Positions 22,894 through 30,907 of a DNA stretch of 32,200 bases are shown one piece after another (position 1 is the first letter of the stretch; each line of letters begins with the position of its first letter). The position numbers and the translations under genes were made by a program. The DNA lies in the NCBI GenBank assembly GCA_964392615.1, contig CAYMRB010000054.1:1-32200 (forward strand), in the 5' to 3' direction. The stretch comes from CAYMRB01 sp964392615. Its GTDB lineage: Bacteria; Planctomycetota; UBA8108. The notes below the pieces were generated by a model. It saw only the letters and a list, made by a program, of their open reading frames with translations, did no database searches and was not told the DNA's origin.

Positions 22894-24175
22894 CTCGGCT
22901 TCCGAGAGAGGCGCAAACGGTTCGAACGGCGTGCCCCAGGTGCGGCCGCGTCAGGTGATCGTGATCGGTGGGGGACCCGCCGGCTCGACGGTCGCGGCGT
23001 TGCTCGCTGATCGCGGTCTCGACGTGACGCTGTTCGAGCGCGACGCGTTCCCTCGCTTCCACATAGGCGAGTCGCTCGTCACGGAAACCTGGTGGACGTT
23101 CGAGCGCCTCGGCTTGATCCCGTGGCTCGAGGAGTCCGCGTTCCCGCGCAAGCACAGCGTGCAGTTCATCTCGGACACCGGCAAGGCGTCGAAGCCCTTC
23201 TACTTCTTCCAGACGAACTCGCACGATAGCGCGGTGACGTGGCAGGTCGAGCGCTCCGAGTTCGACCGCAAGCTGCTGGAGAACGCCCGCGAGAAGGGCG
23301 TCGAGGTGTGGAACGAGGTCGCGGTGCATCGCGTCTTGCTCGACGGCGATCGAGCGACGGGAGTCGAGCTCGAGAGCGCGGATGGCAACCCCCTCTCCCT
23401 CGACGCGCAGGTCGTCGTCGATGCCACTGGGCTCGGGTCGATCCTCGCGCGCCAGCTGCGTCTGATCCGTCGCGATCCGAAGCTCGTCAAGGGGGCGATC
23501 TTCGCGCACTACGAGAACGGCCAGCGCGACGAGGGGATCGACGAGGGCGCCACGCTCATCGTCCACGCCAACGGCAACGACGGCTGGTTCTGGTACATTC
23601 CGCTGTCGGACAATCGCATCAGCGTCGGCGTCGTCGGATCGCCCGCGGTCCTCCTCGAAGGACGCGGGGCGCCGGACGCGATTCTCGACGAGGAGGTCGA
23701 GCGTAACGTCACGATGCGAGAGCGCCTCGCGGGCGCAGAGCGTACGTCGAACGTGCGCGTCGTGGCCGACTTCTCGTACCGCGCGACGCGGTGCGCCGGC
23801 GACGGCTGGGTGCTCGTCGGCGACGCGTTCGGCTTCATCGATCCTGTCTACTCGACGGGCGTCTTCCTGGCGCTCAAGTCGGGCGAGATGGCCGCCGACA
23901 GCATCGCTGCGGCGTTCGAGGCCGGTGACCTCAGCGCGAAGCGCCTCGGCGCGTTCGGCCCGGAGTTCGTCGAGGGCATGGAGGCGATGCGCAAGCTCGT
24001 CTACGCGTTCTACACGGAGGGCTTCAGCTTCGCGGAGTTCGTGCGCCAGCACCCGCAGCACCGCGAGCGACTCGTCGATCTGCTCACCGGAAACGTCTTC
24101 AAGGAAGGCGTGACGGACGTGTTCGACGACATGAAGGCGTTCTGCGACCTGCCGGAGACGATGCCGCTGGAGTAG
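22877..24175 (+). CDS. FAD-dependent halogenase-like oxidoreductase
   Basis: A 432-residue flavoprotein of the flavin-dependent halogenase / geranylgeranyl reductase superfamily. After a 25-residue polar lead comes the FAD-binding VIVIGGGPAGST (GGGPAG at 31-36). PRFHIGESLV follows near 59-68, then FPRKHSVQF with Lys92 at about the place of the halogenase catalytic lysine. GWFWYIP (236-242) matches the WxWxIP halogenase signature. VLVGDAFGFIDPVYSTG near 312-328 is the second FAD motif. Halogenation of a phenolic compound is a plausible role given the adjoining chorismate-lyase-like gene; hydroxylation or reduction cannot be excluded, and many such proteins are untested. The ATG at 22877 lies 5 bases after GGAGG (22867-22871) and inside the previous gene, indicating translational coupling. 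No flavin reductase gene, which halogenases need, is visible. Confidence 0.85.
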   Translation: MVSAADSASERGANGSNGVPQVRPRQVIVIGGGPAGSTVAALLADRGLDVTLFERDAFPRFHIGESLVTETWWTFERLGLIPWLEESAFPRKHSVQFISDTGKASKPFYFFQTNSHDSAVTWQVERSEFDRKLLENAREKGVEVWNEVAVHRVLLDGDRATGVELESADGNPLSLDAQVVVDATGLGSILARQLRLIRRDPKLVKGAIFAHYENGQRDEGIDEGATLIVHANGNDGWFWYIPLSDNRISVGVVGSPAVLLEGRGAPDAILDEEVERNVTMRERLAGAERTSNVRVVADFSYRATRCAGDGWVLVGDAFGFIDPVYSTGVFLALKSGEMAADSIAAAFEAGDLSAKRLGAFGPEFVEGMEAMRKLVYAFYTEGFSFAEFVRQHPQHRERLVDLLTGNVFKEGVTDVFDDMKAFCDLPETMPLE

Positions 24176-24281
24176 CGCGGGGGCGGGGGCGCCGCTGGAA
24201 ACTGGCGGCCGCATCGGCGACTCGTATTCCGTAGGGGCGCATCTCACTACGGTGCCTCGGCACCCGAAAGGACGGTGCGAT

Positions 24282-24572
24282 ATGAAGAACGACGGAACCG
24301 CCTTCACCCTCGAGCGGACGGCTGCGGTCTTCATCTGGTGTTTCTGGGTCGGCCTGAGCTTCAGCGTCTTGTGGGCCCTGTGGTACTTCGCGTGCAGCTC
24401 GTGGGCTTCGGAGCTGCACCAGGATTGGCTCGGCCTCCCGGTACACGAGCTCAATCTGATCTACGTGCTCTGGATGGCGGTCTGGAAGCTCGGCACCTTC
24501 GCGTGCCTCGTTCCGTACATCGCCATCCGGATCGTTCTGAGCCAGCGGCCCGCGAACCCCGGCTCGGCGTAG
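24282..24572 (+). CDS. Small two-helix membrane protein, unknown function
   Basis: A 96-residue protein not recognised. Two hydrophobic helices (about 13-38, AAVFIWCFWVGLSFSVLWALW, and about 58-85, LIYVLWMAVWKLGTFACLV) are joined by a short loop containing SELHQDWLGLPVHE. The ends are polar. It is rich in Trp (eight). AAAGGA (24267-24272) precedes the ATG by 9 bases and supports it. It follows the halogenase-like gene by 106 bases on the same strand and may be the last gene of that operon, though a 14-base near-palindrome (GGTGCC-TC-GGCACC, 24251-24264) lies in the gap. It is convergent with the next gene, with only 7 bases between stops. Confidence 0.7.
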   Translation: MKNDGTAFTLERTAAVFIWCFWVGLSFSVLWALWYFACSSWASELHQDWLGLPVHELNLIYVLWMAVWKLGTFACLVPYIAIRIVLSQRPANPGSA

Positions 24573-24579
24573 AACCGCG

Positions 24580-26178
24580 CTAACGCTCTGCCCTCGCCGC
24601 CAGCGGCAGCTCCCAGCACGCGGCCTCGGTCGAGTTGCGCACCAGCAGGTGGCGTCCGACCACGACGGCGTGGTTCCACGTCTTGCCCTCGAGCGCCTGG
24701 AAGCGGGTCAGCTCGACGTGCTGATCGGTGCGCGGCTCGACGAGCGCGACCTCGCCGCGTTCCGCCTGCACGAGCAGCAGGCCGTCGACCTGAAGGATCT
24801 GGCCGTGCCCGTAGCGGCCGCGCTTCCACAAGCGCTTGCCCGTCGTGAGATCGATCGCGACCATGATGCCGTCATCGAGTCCCCATGCGGCGTCGCCGCG
24901 GGCGATGACGTTCGCGAACTTCGACTTGAGGCGGTTGTTCTTCCAGAGCGACTTCACCGCGAAGGTGTGCCTTCCGCCGTCTGCCCCGACCGCTTCGGTC
25001 GCCTCGATCTCCAGGAGCTCGGCGCCGATGCCGTAGCCGCTCGTCACCAGCACGCGGTCGCCTTCGAGGACGACGGGCTGGGTGACCTTCGGGTGCTTGC
25101 CCGGCCACGGGTGCGACCACAGCTCGGCACCGCTGGAGGGATCGCGGCCCGAGATCCGCAAGTGCTCGAGCACGACGATCTGCGGTGTGCCGGCGATGTC
25201 GCGCAGCAGCGGCGACGCGTAGCTGGCGCCCTGGATCGGCGCGCGCCACGCGAGCTCGCCCGTCGCGGTCTTCCAGCCCGCGATCGCGTCTCCGGCCCAC
25301 ACGATCACGGTGTCGCCGACGACGAGCGGCGAGCAGCTAGTTCCCCACGTGTTGTTCTCGCCGCCGAGGTCCGCGAGGACATCCCGCGTCCACACGGGCT
25401 TGCCGTTGACGCCGTCGAGGCAGTTGAGGAGCGCCGTCGCGCCCATCGCGTAGACGCGTCCCTCGTGCAGAGTCGGCGTCGCCCGCGGTCCGATCCCCGC
25501 GATGGCGCTGTCGAATCGCTGCGGATCGGCGTGCGACCAGACGATTTCCCCGGTGCGCCACTCGTAGCAGACGACGAGTTCGTCCGGACCGCGCTGCTCC
25601 TGCGTCACCGCGTAGTCGGCGACGACCGCGAACGACGACCAGCCCGCTCCGATCGGCTGGCGCCAGAGCTCTCGCGGGGGCTGCGCCTGCCAATCGCGTG
25701 CCAGCCAGCCGGGCTCGCTGCCCAGCGGCGCCGGTGCGACCGCGTCGGCCTCGGCGCCGAGGAAGCGCGGGTAGTCGAGCGCCGTCGACGTGCGCAGATC
25801 GATGCCGCCACCCCTCGCGACCCTCGGGCTCGCGGCCGAGCCGGACGGGCCGAGCTGCGGCAGCGTCTCGTCGGCCTTGCGACTCCACCGCCACGCGAAG
25901 CGCGGGATGAGGTCGCCGCTGACCTCCTCGGCCCGAAACAGCACCGGAAACAGCGCGAGGGCGACGAAAGCGGCGACGATCGCCGTCACGCGTCGGCGCC
26001 AGCTCCAGCGTGCGGTCGCGACGGTCCAGAGGAACAGCAGAATCGCGGCGCCACCCCCGATGATGACCGTGTAGATGAACTGGTTCTGGCGCAGCTCGTC
26101 GTAGACGAGCCACGTCCAGCCGAGGCCGGCGGCGGCTGCGATCCCGATGAGGAACGGGGGGATATGGCGCAGCTTCAC
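24580..26178 (-). CDS. Membrane-anchored PQQ-type beta-propeller protein
   Basis: A 532-residue protein with three N-terminal transmembrane helices (about 8-25, 34-54, 63-81) followed by an extracytoplasmic propeller from about 100 to the end. Blade signatures include YEWRTGEIVWSH, NCLDGVNGKPVWTRDV, GWKTATGELAWRAPI, SGRDPSSGAELWSHPW and IDLTTGKRLWKRGRY. Such propellers occur in quinoprotein dehydrogenases and in BamB-like scaffolds. I see no clear catalytic or PQQ-binding signature, so a scaffold or sensor role is equally possible. I chose the GTG at 26178 because its GTGA overlaps the stop of the upstream dehydratase gene, the classic coupled arrangement. A TTG 21 bases earlier would only lengthen the overlap. 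It is last of a three-gene minus-strand run. Confidence 0.82.
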   Translation of the reverse strand: MKLRHIPPFLIGIAAAAGLGWTWLVYDELRQNQFIYTVIIGGGAAILLFLWTVATARWSWRRRVTAIVAAFVALALFPVLFRAEEVSGDLIPRFAWRWSRKADETLPQLGPSGSAASPRVARGGGIDLRTSTALDYPRFLGAEADAVAPAPLGSEPGWLARDWQAQPPRELWRQPIGAGWSSFAVVADYAVTQEQRGPDELVVCYEWRTGEIVWSHADPQRFDSAIAGIGPRATPTLHEGRVYAMGATALLNCLDGVNGKPVWTRDVLADLGGENNTWGTSCSPLVVGDTVIVWAGDAIAGWKTATGELAWRAPIQGASYASPLLRDIAGTPQIVVLEHLRISGRDPSSGAELWSHPWPGKHPKVTQPVVLEGDRVLVTSGYGIGAELLEIEATEAVGADGGRHTFAVKSLWKNNRLKSKFANVIARGDAAWGLDDGIMVAIDLTTGKRLWKRGRYGHGQILQVDGLLLVQAERGEVALVEPRTDQHVELTRFQALEGKTWNHAVVVGRHLLVRNSTEAACWELPLAARAER

Positions 26179-27737
26179 AGGACCGGACCTATGCTCCAAG
26201 GCGAGAACTCCTCCTCGCCGACTCCGAGTCGCTCGCTCTTCGTCGCATCGCCGCTCGCGACCGCGAGGATCGCATCGAAGATGCGCTCGCCGACCTCGCG
26301 GACCGGGACGCCGTCGAGGACGACACCCGCGTCGATGTCCATGTCGTCGTTCATGCGCTCGAAGAGCTCGGAGTTCGTGGCGATCTTGATCGACGGGACC
26401 GGCTTGCAGCCGTACACCGAACCCCGTCCGGTTGTGAACACGCAGACGTTCGCGCCGCCGGCCACGAGGCCGGTCAGCGACGTCGGATCATATCCGGGCG
26501 TGTCCATCACGGCGAGCCCCGGCGTCGTCACGGGCGCGGCATACGGCACGACCGCCGTCAGCGCGGTCGAGCCGCCCTTGGCGATCGCGCCGAGCGACTT
26601 CTCGTAGATCGTGGTCAGACCGCCCGCCTTATTGCCCGGCGACGGGTTGTTGTCGATCTCGGCGCCGAAGACGCCCGTGTACCATTCCCACCAGCGAATG
26701 CGCTCGACGAGCGCCTCGCCGACCTCGCGGGTGACGGCGCGTCGCGTCAGCAGATGCTCGGCGCCGTAGATCTCCGACGTCTCGCCGAGTACCGCGGTGC
26801 CGCCCTGTGCGACGATGAGGTCGGCCGCGACGCCGACCGCTGGGTTCGCGGTGATGCCACTATTGCCGTCCGAGCCGCCGCACTCCGTGCCGAGGAGGAG
26901 CTTCGAGGCGGGCTGCTCGGTGCGACGCGCGGCGTCGACGCGCGGCAGCAGCTGGCGTACGGCGCGAATGCCGGCTTCGATCGCGCGTGCTGTGCCGCCC
27001 TCCTGCTGGATCGAGATGACCGGCGGCGCGTCCGCGCTCAGCTCCGGGCTTCCCGCGCCAGCCGACAGGTTCTCGACCTGTACGAGCCCCTGGTTCGCCA
27101 GCAGCTCGGCGGCCTGGAGCGTCTCGCAGCCGAGTCCGACGAGGACATACGCGCCGACGTTCGGGTGCCGGGCGTATCCGGCGAGGACCCTCTCGAGCTG
27201 GCGATGATCATCGCCGCCGAGTTGGGCCGCGCAGCCCGCCTTGTGGGTCAGCGCGACGATGCCGTCGACGTGTGCGCGCTCGGCGAGCTCGGCGTCCGAG
27301 ATCCCGGCGCGAATCGCGCGGCTCACCGACGCCGAGCAGTTCACCGTGCTGATGATCGCGACGTAGTTGCGCGTGCCGACGCGGCCATCCGCGCGCTCGT
27401 AGCCGCGAAACGTGCGCGGCGGCGCGGCGGGAGGCGGCGGCGGGACCTCCGTCGCGTACGCGTAGTCGCGTTCGAAGGAGCCGGCGGTCACGTTATGGCT
27501 GTGGACGTGGCTGCCGGCCGGGATCGGCCGCGATGCGAAGCCGATCGTCTGGCCGTACTTGCGAATCGCGTCGCCCGCTGCGAACGGCGCGATGCTGACC
27601 TTGTGGCCCGCCGGGATCGGATCGCGGACGACCGCGTGACGGTCGCCGACGACGATCTTCTCGTCGGGCTGGAGGGGGCGGCACGCGACGACGAGGTCGT
27701 CGGCGTCGCTCAGTCGGACCGTCGAGGGCTGCGCCAT
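26175..27737 (-). CDS. Altronate / galactarate dehydratase family protein (UxaA/GarD type)
   Basis: A 520-residue dehydratase of the UxaA/GarD family, which removes water from sugar acids such as altronate or galactarate in uronate breakdown. An N-terminal SAF-type domain (about 1-95; VACRPLQPDEKIVVGDRH, IPAGHKVSIAPFAAGD) is joined by a Pro-rich linker (PPPPPAAPP) to the catalytic body. The body starts at GYERADGRVGTRNYVAI and carries STVNCSA, THKAGCAAQLGG, GLGCET and LLGTECGGSDGNSG, the conserved Cys/His-containing motifs of this metal-dependent family. Both domains are on one chain, as in E. coli UxaA and GarD; exact substrate cannot be read from sequence. It lies 59 bases after a hotdog-protein gene and overlaps the next gene by 4 bases. 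A GH88 glucuronyl hydrolase gene lies about 3 kb away, suggesting a shared uronic-acid theme. Confidence 0.88.
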   Translation of the reverse strand: MAQPSTVRLSDADDLVVACRPLQPDEKIVVGDRHAVVRDPIPAGHKVSIAPFAAGDAIRKYGQTIGFASRPIPAGSHVHSHNVTAGSFERDYAYATEVPPPPPAAPPRTFRGYERADGRVGTRNYVAIISTVNCSASVSRAIRAGISDAELAERAHVDGIVALTHKAGCAAQLGGDDHRQLERVLAGYARHPNVGAYVLVGLGCETLQAAELLANQGLVQVENLSAGAGSPELSADAPPVISIQQEGGTARAIEAGIRAVRQLLPRVDAARRTEQPASKLLLGTECGGSDGNSGITANPAVGVAADLIVAQGGTAVLGETSEIYGAEHLLTRRAVTREVGEALVERIRWWEWYTGVFGAEIDNNPSPGNKAGGLTTIYEKSLGAIAKGGSTALTAVVPYAAPVTTPGLAVMDTPGYDPTSLTGLVAGGANVCVFTTGRGSVYGCKPVPSIKIATNSELFERMNDDMDIDAGVVLDGVPVREVGERIFDAILAVASGDATKSERLGVGEEEFSPWSIGPVL

Positions 27738-27796
27738 GCCGAGTCGTCTATCTCCCGCTCAGTTGTGCCGATTGGGTAGCCCGGAGCCCCCGCGGC

Positions 27797-28732
27797 TCAC
27801 GCGACGCTCGGCTCCTCGTCGACGAAGAAGACCATCGCGAAGCCGTGGCAGTGGATCTGCACGCCCTGCAGGACGCGGGTCATCACCTTGCGAAACGCGC
27901 TGCCGCGACGCTTGCGCCCCTTTTCGACCTCGACGCTGGGCGCCGCGCCCGGAACGAGCGGCGGGGCGCCGACTCCGGTGAAGTCGAGGCTGAGCGAGTT
28001 CAGGAGGCCGCCCTCGCCCGACAGCGTGCGGACCATCTCGCCTGAGGGCAGCGACGCGAGGAATGCCCGCGGGTACGCGTACCCGGCGTTCGCGAGGTAG
28101 GCGTCGGGGTCGATCGACAGGCTCGCCAGGAACCCGCGGACGTCGTCGACGCAGCAGGAGTCTTCGTTCGACGAGGGCGTCGCGAGCTCGTCGCGATGGG
28201 ATCGAGGCGGAGCGTCCCCGAACGACGAGTGGCACGTTCCGCTGATGACGCCCGACGCGACGGTCTCGCCGTCCTGCACCGCCTCGAGCGAGATGTCGAA
28301 CGCGGTCGGGTCCGTCGAGTCGCTCTTCGGGCGCGGGCTGATGCGGAAGTGGTGCAGCGTCGGTCGACCGTAGTGCGCGATGGCGCGGAACTTGACCTTG
28401 AGGCGTTCGCCGACGAAGCCGTCGAGCAGGATCTCCGGCAGCAGCACGAGTCGCGCCGCGGTCATCGCGCCCGGAACGATGCCGCCGTCGATGTGGATCG
28501 GGTTGTCGTCGCGACTCGCGGCGACGAACCGACGCCCCTGCTCCGGATCGATCGTGAACCGCTGCAGGACCGAGAACCCTCCGCGCACGTCGAGTCGCGA
28601 GGGGCTCACTTGCGACGCGCTCGTCCGGGATCGAGTCAGCGAAGGTCGACGGCTGCGACCGCGAGCGTCGCGTACGACGATGTCGTCGCCAGAGACGGAG
28701 AGGGAGCGGAGATCGAGCGACGGAGCGTGCAT
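27797..28732 (-). CDS. MaoC-like hotdog-fold protein
   Basis: A 311-residue protein of uncertain function. Residues about 53-110 carry a MaoC/hydratase-2-type signature: FVAASRDDNPIHID followed by VPGAMTAARLVLLPE, with Asp76 and His80 at the places of the catalytic pair of (R)-specific enoyl-CoA hydratases. LKVKFRAIAHYGRPTLHHF continues like the second half of a hotdog. The C-terminal region (about 185-311) is not recognised; its FLASLSIDPDAYLANAGYAYPRAFLASL and a basic EKGRKRRGSAFRKV suggest a second, degenerate unit. An acyl-CoA or acyl-ACP substrate is likely. The start is uncertain: the ATG at 28732 gives a sensible N-terminus but lacks a clear ribosome-binding site. It heads a minus-strand run with the dehydratase and propeller genes, and a good promoter lies about 95 bases upstream. 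Confidence 0.7.
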   Translation of the reverse strand: MHAPSLDLRSLSVSGDDIVVRDARGRSRRPSLTRSRTSASQVSPSRLDVRGGFSVLQRFTIDPEQGRRFVAASRDDNPIHIDGGIVPGAMTAARLVLLPEILLDGFVGERLKVKFRAIAHYGRPTLHHFRISPRPKSDSTDPTAFDISLEAVQDGETVASGVISGTCHSSFGDAPPRSHRDELATPSSNEDSCCVDDVRGFLASLSIDPDAYLANAGYAYPRAFLASLPSGEMVRTLSGEGGLLNSLSLDFTGVGAPPLVPGAAPSVEVEKGRKRRGSAFRKVMTRVLQGVQIHCHGFAMVFFVDEEPSVA

Positions 28733-28825
28733 CACGAGACGCGGAGAGAAGAACAGGGGCCCGAAGGGCGAACCGCCGAATGTCCGCAAGGCGGGCCGAA
28801 ACCGAAGAAAAGCGGGGAAAGATGC

Positions 28826-28854
28826 ATGATAGCGAGCGTTTCGGGAGATGTCCA
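28826..28854 (-). promoter_or_regulatory. Probable promoter of the hotdog-dehydratase-propeller run
   Basis: On the minus strand TGGACA (28854-28849), exactly 17 bases, then TATCAT (28831-28826), each five of six consensus bases. Initiation near 28819 gives a leader of about 87 bases. It lies in the 176-base divergent spacer. Confidence 0.6.
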
Positions 28855-28908
28855 GGCCACGGCGCCCGTCGACTTCGTCCGTGCGATCGGCGGCCAGTAG
28901 GTGTTACG

Positions 28909-30765
28909 ATGGTCTCTGCGGAGGTCGGTGATAGCGCGCACACGATGGAACTCGACGATACGCGGCGATTCGAGGCTGGTGAGATCCGCAAGCCGGGCGA
29001 TGAGGCACTCGGCGATGCGGCAACGCCGGGCGGCGGCCTGGTGGACGAGCTGCTCGCCGCAGCCGCGCCGGAGCCGGCGGCCATCGATCCCGCAGCCACG
29101 CCGGAGCCGGCGGCCATCGATCCCGCAGCTGCGCCGGAGCCGGCGGTCGGTGATCCCGCAGCTGCGCCCGAGCCGGCGGTCGTCGATCCCGCGGCCGCGG
29201 CGCAGTACGGCACGGGGGACTTCGGTGCGGGAGATTTCGGGGCAGGCGAGCTCGGTACAGGGGACTTCGGTGGGGAGGATTTCCGTGCGGAGGACTTGAG
29301 CGAGTACGCGGAGGGCGCGGAAGACGGGAGGCCACCGGTGCCATGGCGCCCCGGTTGGCTCGTCTCGATGCCGTACTTCGCGCTGTCCGCGTTGTGGCAC
29401 GTGATCGTGCTGCTGATCCTGTTTCTGCTCGTCGTGACCGTTCGCGACGACGAGTCGGAGGAGGTGCCGTTTGTCGCGCGCTCGCTGTCGCGCGTCGAGG
29501 TCCCGAATCCGACGGGACCGGTCGAGGCGCCGAAGCTCGAGCGCGTCAGGCCGAACTTCCAGGCGCGTCGCGTCGAGGAGATCGTCACCGAGATCCCGAA
29601 GGGCACCGATCTGCGCCAGCGCGATTTGACGTTCCACGATCTGTCGCTCGACGACGCGCTCGGCCTGTCGGGCGCGACGTCCGGTATCTACGGGCTGCGC
29701 TCGAGCAAGTCGAGTCTCGGCAGCGAGGGCGGCGGCGCGGGCACGCAGAACGCAGTGCGGGCGGCGCTGCGCTGGCTCGCGCGGCACCAGGAGCCCGACG
29801 GTAGCTGGCGCGCGATGAAGCACGTCGAGCTCGGCGGCGACGCGGCGAGAGACTACGACATCGGGGTGACCGGCCTCGCGGTCCTCGCGTTCACCGGCGA
29901 CGGCAACACGCACCAATTCGCGGCGACCGAGGAGTTCCGGCTCTGCGTCGACCGCGCCCTGAAGTACCTGCTGTCGGTGCAGGTGCGCTCGCCGGGCCAG
30001 AAGGACGACGGCCGCTTCGGGAAGCGCTACCACCGCAAGCTGATGTACGACCACGGGATCGCGACGCTGGCGATCTGCGAGCTGCTGGTCCTGTCGGGTG
30101 ACGTGATTCACCTGAAGCGGCCATCGCGGGCCGCGGCGGAGTACTGCCTGCGGGCCCGCAATCCGGGACGAGCCTGGCGGTACGGATACCGCGATGGCGA
30201 CAACGACACGTCGGTGACCGGCTGGATGGTGCTGGCGCTGAAGACGGCGCGCGCGGCGCGGCTCGGCATCGCGGACGAGGAGTACAAGACCGCGTTCCGC
30301 GACGCGCTCGGGTACATCCGCTCGCTGACCGACGCGCGTGGCGTCACCGGATACACCGATCGCGGCAGGGAGCGTGTCGCCGTTCCGTGCATGACCTCGG
30401 TCGGCGTCCTGTCGCGCCTGTTCGCCGGCGAGAAGCGCAGCTCCGTCGCGATCCGCCGCGGCATCGAGCAGCTGACGCTGAGCCCGCCCGTGTGGAAGTC
30501 GGACTCCATCGACATGTACTACTGGTACTACGCGACCTACGCGCAGTTCCAATACGGCGGCCTGTCGTGGCAGCGGTGGAACGGCGCGATGAAGGCGGCG
30601 CTCCTCGGATCGCAGCGGCAGGGCGATCCAGCCGTCGACGGCAGCTGGAATCCGGTCGGCGTGTCGGCGCGCCGCGCCGGGCGCGTGTACTCGACCGCGA
30701 TCGGCGCGATGACGCTCGAGGTGTACTACCGGTATCGGCGCGCGGTGGACGGCGTGGAGTTCTGA
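28909..30765 (+). CDS. Membrane-anchored squalene-cyclase-like toroid protein
   Basis: A 618-residue protein with four parts. Residues 1-50 are polar. Residues 51-130 are two blocks of low-complexity repeats, four 11-residue units like AAAPEPAAIDP and then six pentads like GTGDF. One transmembrane helix follows at about 155-180 (ALWHVIVLLILFLLVVTV). From about 278 comes an alpha/alpha-toroid of the prenyltransferase / squalene oxidase repeat type (ALRWLARHQEPDGSW, DIGVTGLAVLAF, YDHGIATLAICELL, TSVTGWMVLALK, YYWYYATYAQFQYGG). No DXDD cyclase motif is seen, so it is not a triterpene cyclase; such anchored toroids are common in Planctomycetota and their function is unknown. The ATG at 28909 has AGGTG 5 bases upstream; an in-frame ATG at 28945 is an alternative. 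It is divergent from the hotdog gene. Confidence 0.85.
   Translation: MVSAEVGDSAHTMELDDTRRFEAGEIRKPGDEALGDAATPGGGLVDELLAAAAPEPAAIDPAATPEPAAIDPAAAPEPAVGDPAAAPEPAVVDPAAAAQYGTGDFGAGDFGAGELGTGDFGGEDFRAEDLSEYAEGAEDGRPPVPWRPGWLVSMPYFALSALWHVIVLLILFLLVVTVRDDESEEVPFVARSLSRVEVPNPTGPVEAPKLERVRPNFQARRVEEIVTEIPKGTDLRQRDLTFHDLSLDDALGLSGATSGIYGLRSSKSSLGSEGGGAGTQNAVRAALRWLARHQEPDGSWRAMKHVELGGDAARDYDIGVTGLAVLAFTGDGNTHQFAATEEFRLCVDRALKYLLSVQVRSPGQKDDGRFGKRYHRKLMYDHGIATLAICELLVLSGDVIHLKRPSRAAAEYCLRARNPGRAWRYGYRDGDNDTSVTGWMVLALKTARAARLGIADEEYKTAFRDALGYIRSLTDARGVTGYTDRGRERVAVPCMTSVGVLSRLFAGEKRSSVAIRRGIEQLTLSPPVWKSDSIDMYYWYYATYAQFQYGGLSWQRWNGAMKAALLGSQRQGDPAVDGSWNPVGVSARRAGRVYSTAIGAMTLEVYYRYRRAVDGVEF
29059..29190 (+). 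repeat. Four tandem 33-base units inside the toroid gene
   Basis: Units begin at 29059, 29092, 29125 and 29158 and encode AAAPEPAAIDP-like 11-mers. Units 1 and 2 are nearly identical; units 3 and 4 have drifted at the end (AVGDP, AVVDP). An in-frame length makes copy-number change tolerable. Confidence 0.9.
29209..29298 (+). repeat. Six tandem 15-base units inside the toroid gene
   Basis: Six pentads GTGDF, GAGDF, GAGEL, GTGDF, GGEDF, RAEDL (residues 101-130), directly after the 33-base array and before the transmembrane helix. The spacing resembles pentapeptide repeats (x-D-F/L-x-x), but six units are too few for a stable helix of that type. Confidence 0.8.
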
Positions 30766-30784
30766 CCTGACTCCTCGAGTTCTC

Positions 30785-30828
30785 GCCGACGCCGACGCCG
30801 ACTCCGCCTCCGACGCCGACTCCGCCTC
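30785..30828 (+). repeat. Hexanucleotide array upstream of the GH88 gene
   Basis: Seven hexamers of GCCGAC / TCCGAC / TCCGCC type, noncoding, between the toroid and GH88 genes. They are the reverse complement of the array found after the GH88 gene. The rest of this 142-base spacer holds only the GH88 ribosome-binding site. Confidence 0.85.
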
Positions 30829-30907
30829 TTCCCTCCCGGGCTTTTGCCTTTAGGGCTCTCGGCGTTTCTGGTATTCGTGCTCGGAACGACTGTCGAGAGG
30901 TGACCCG

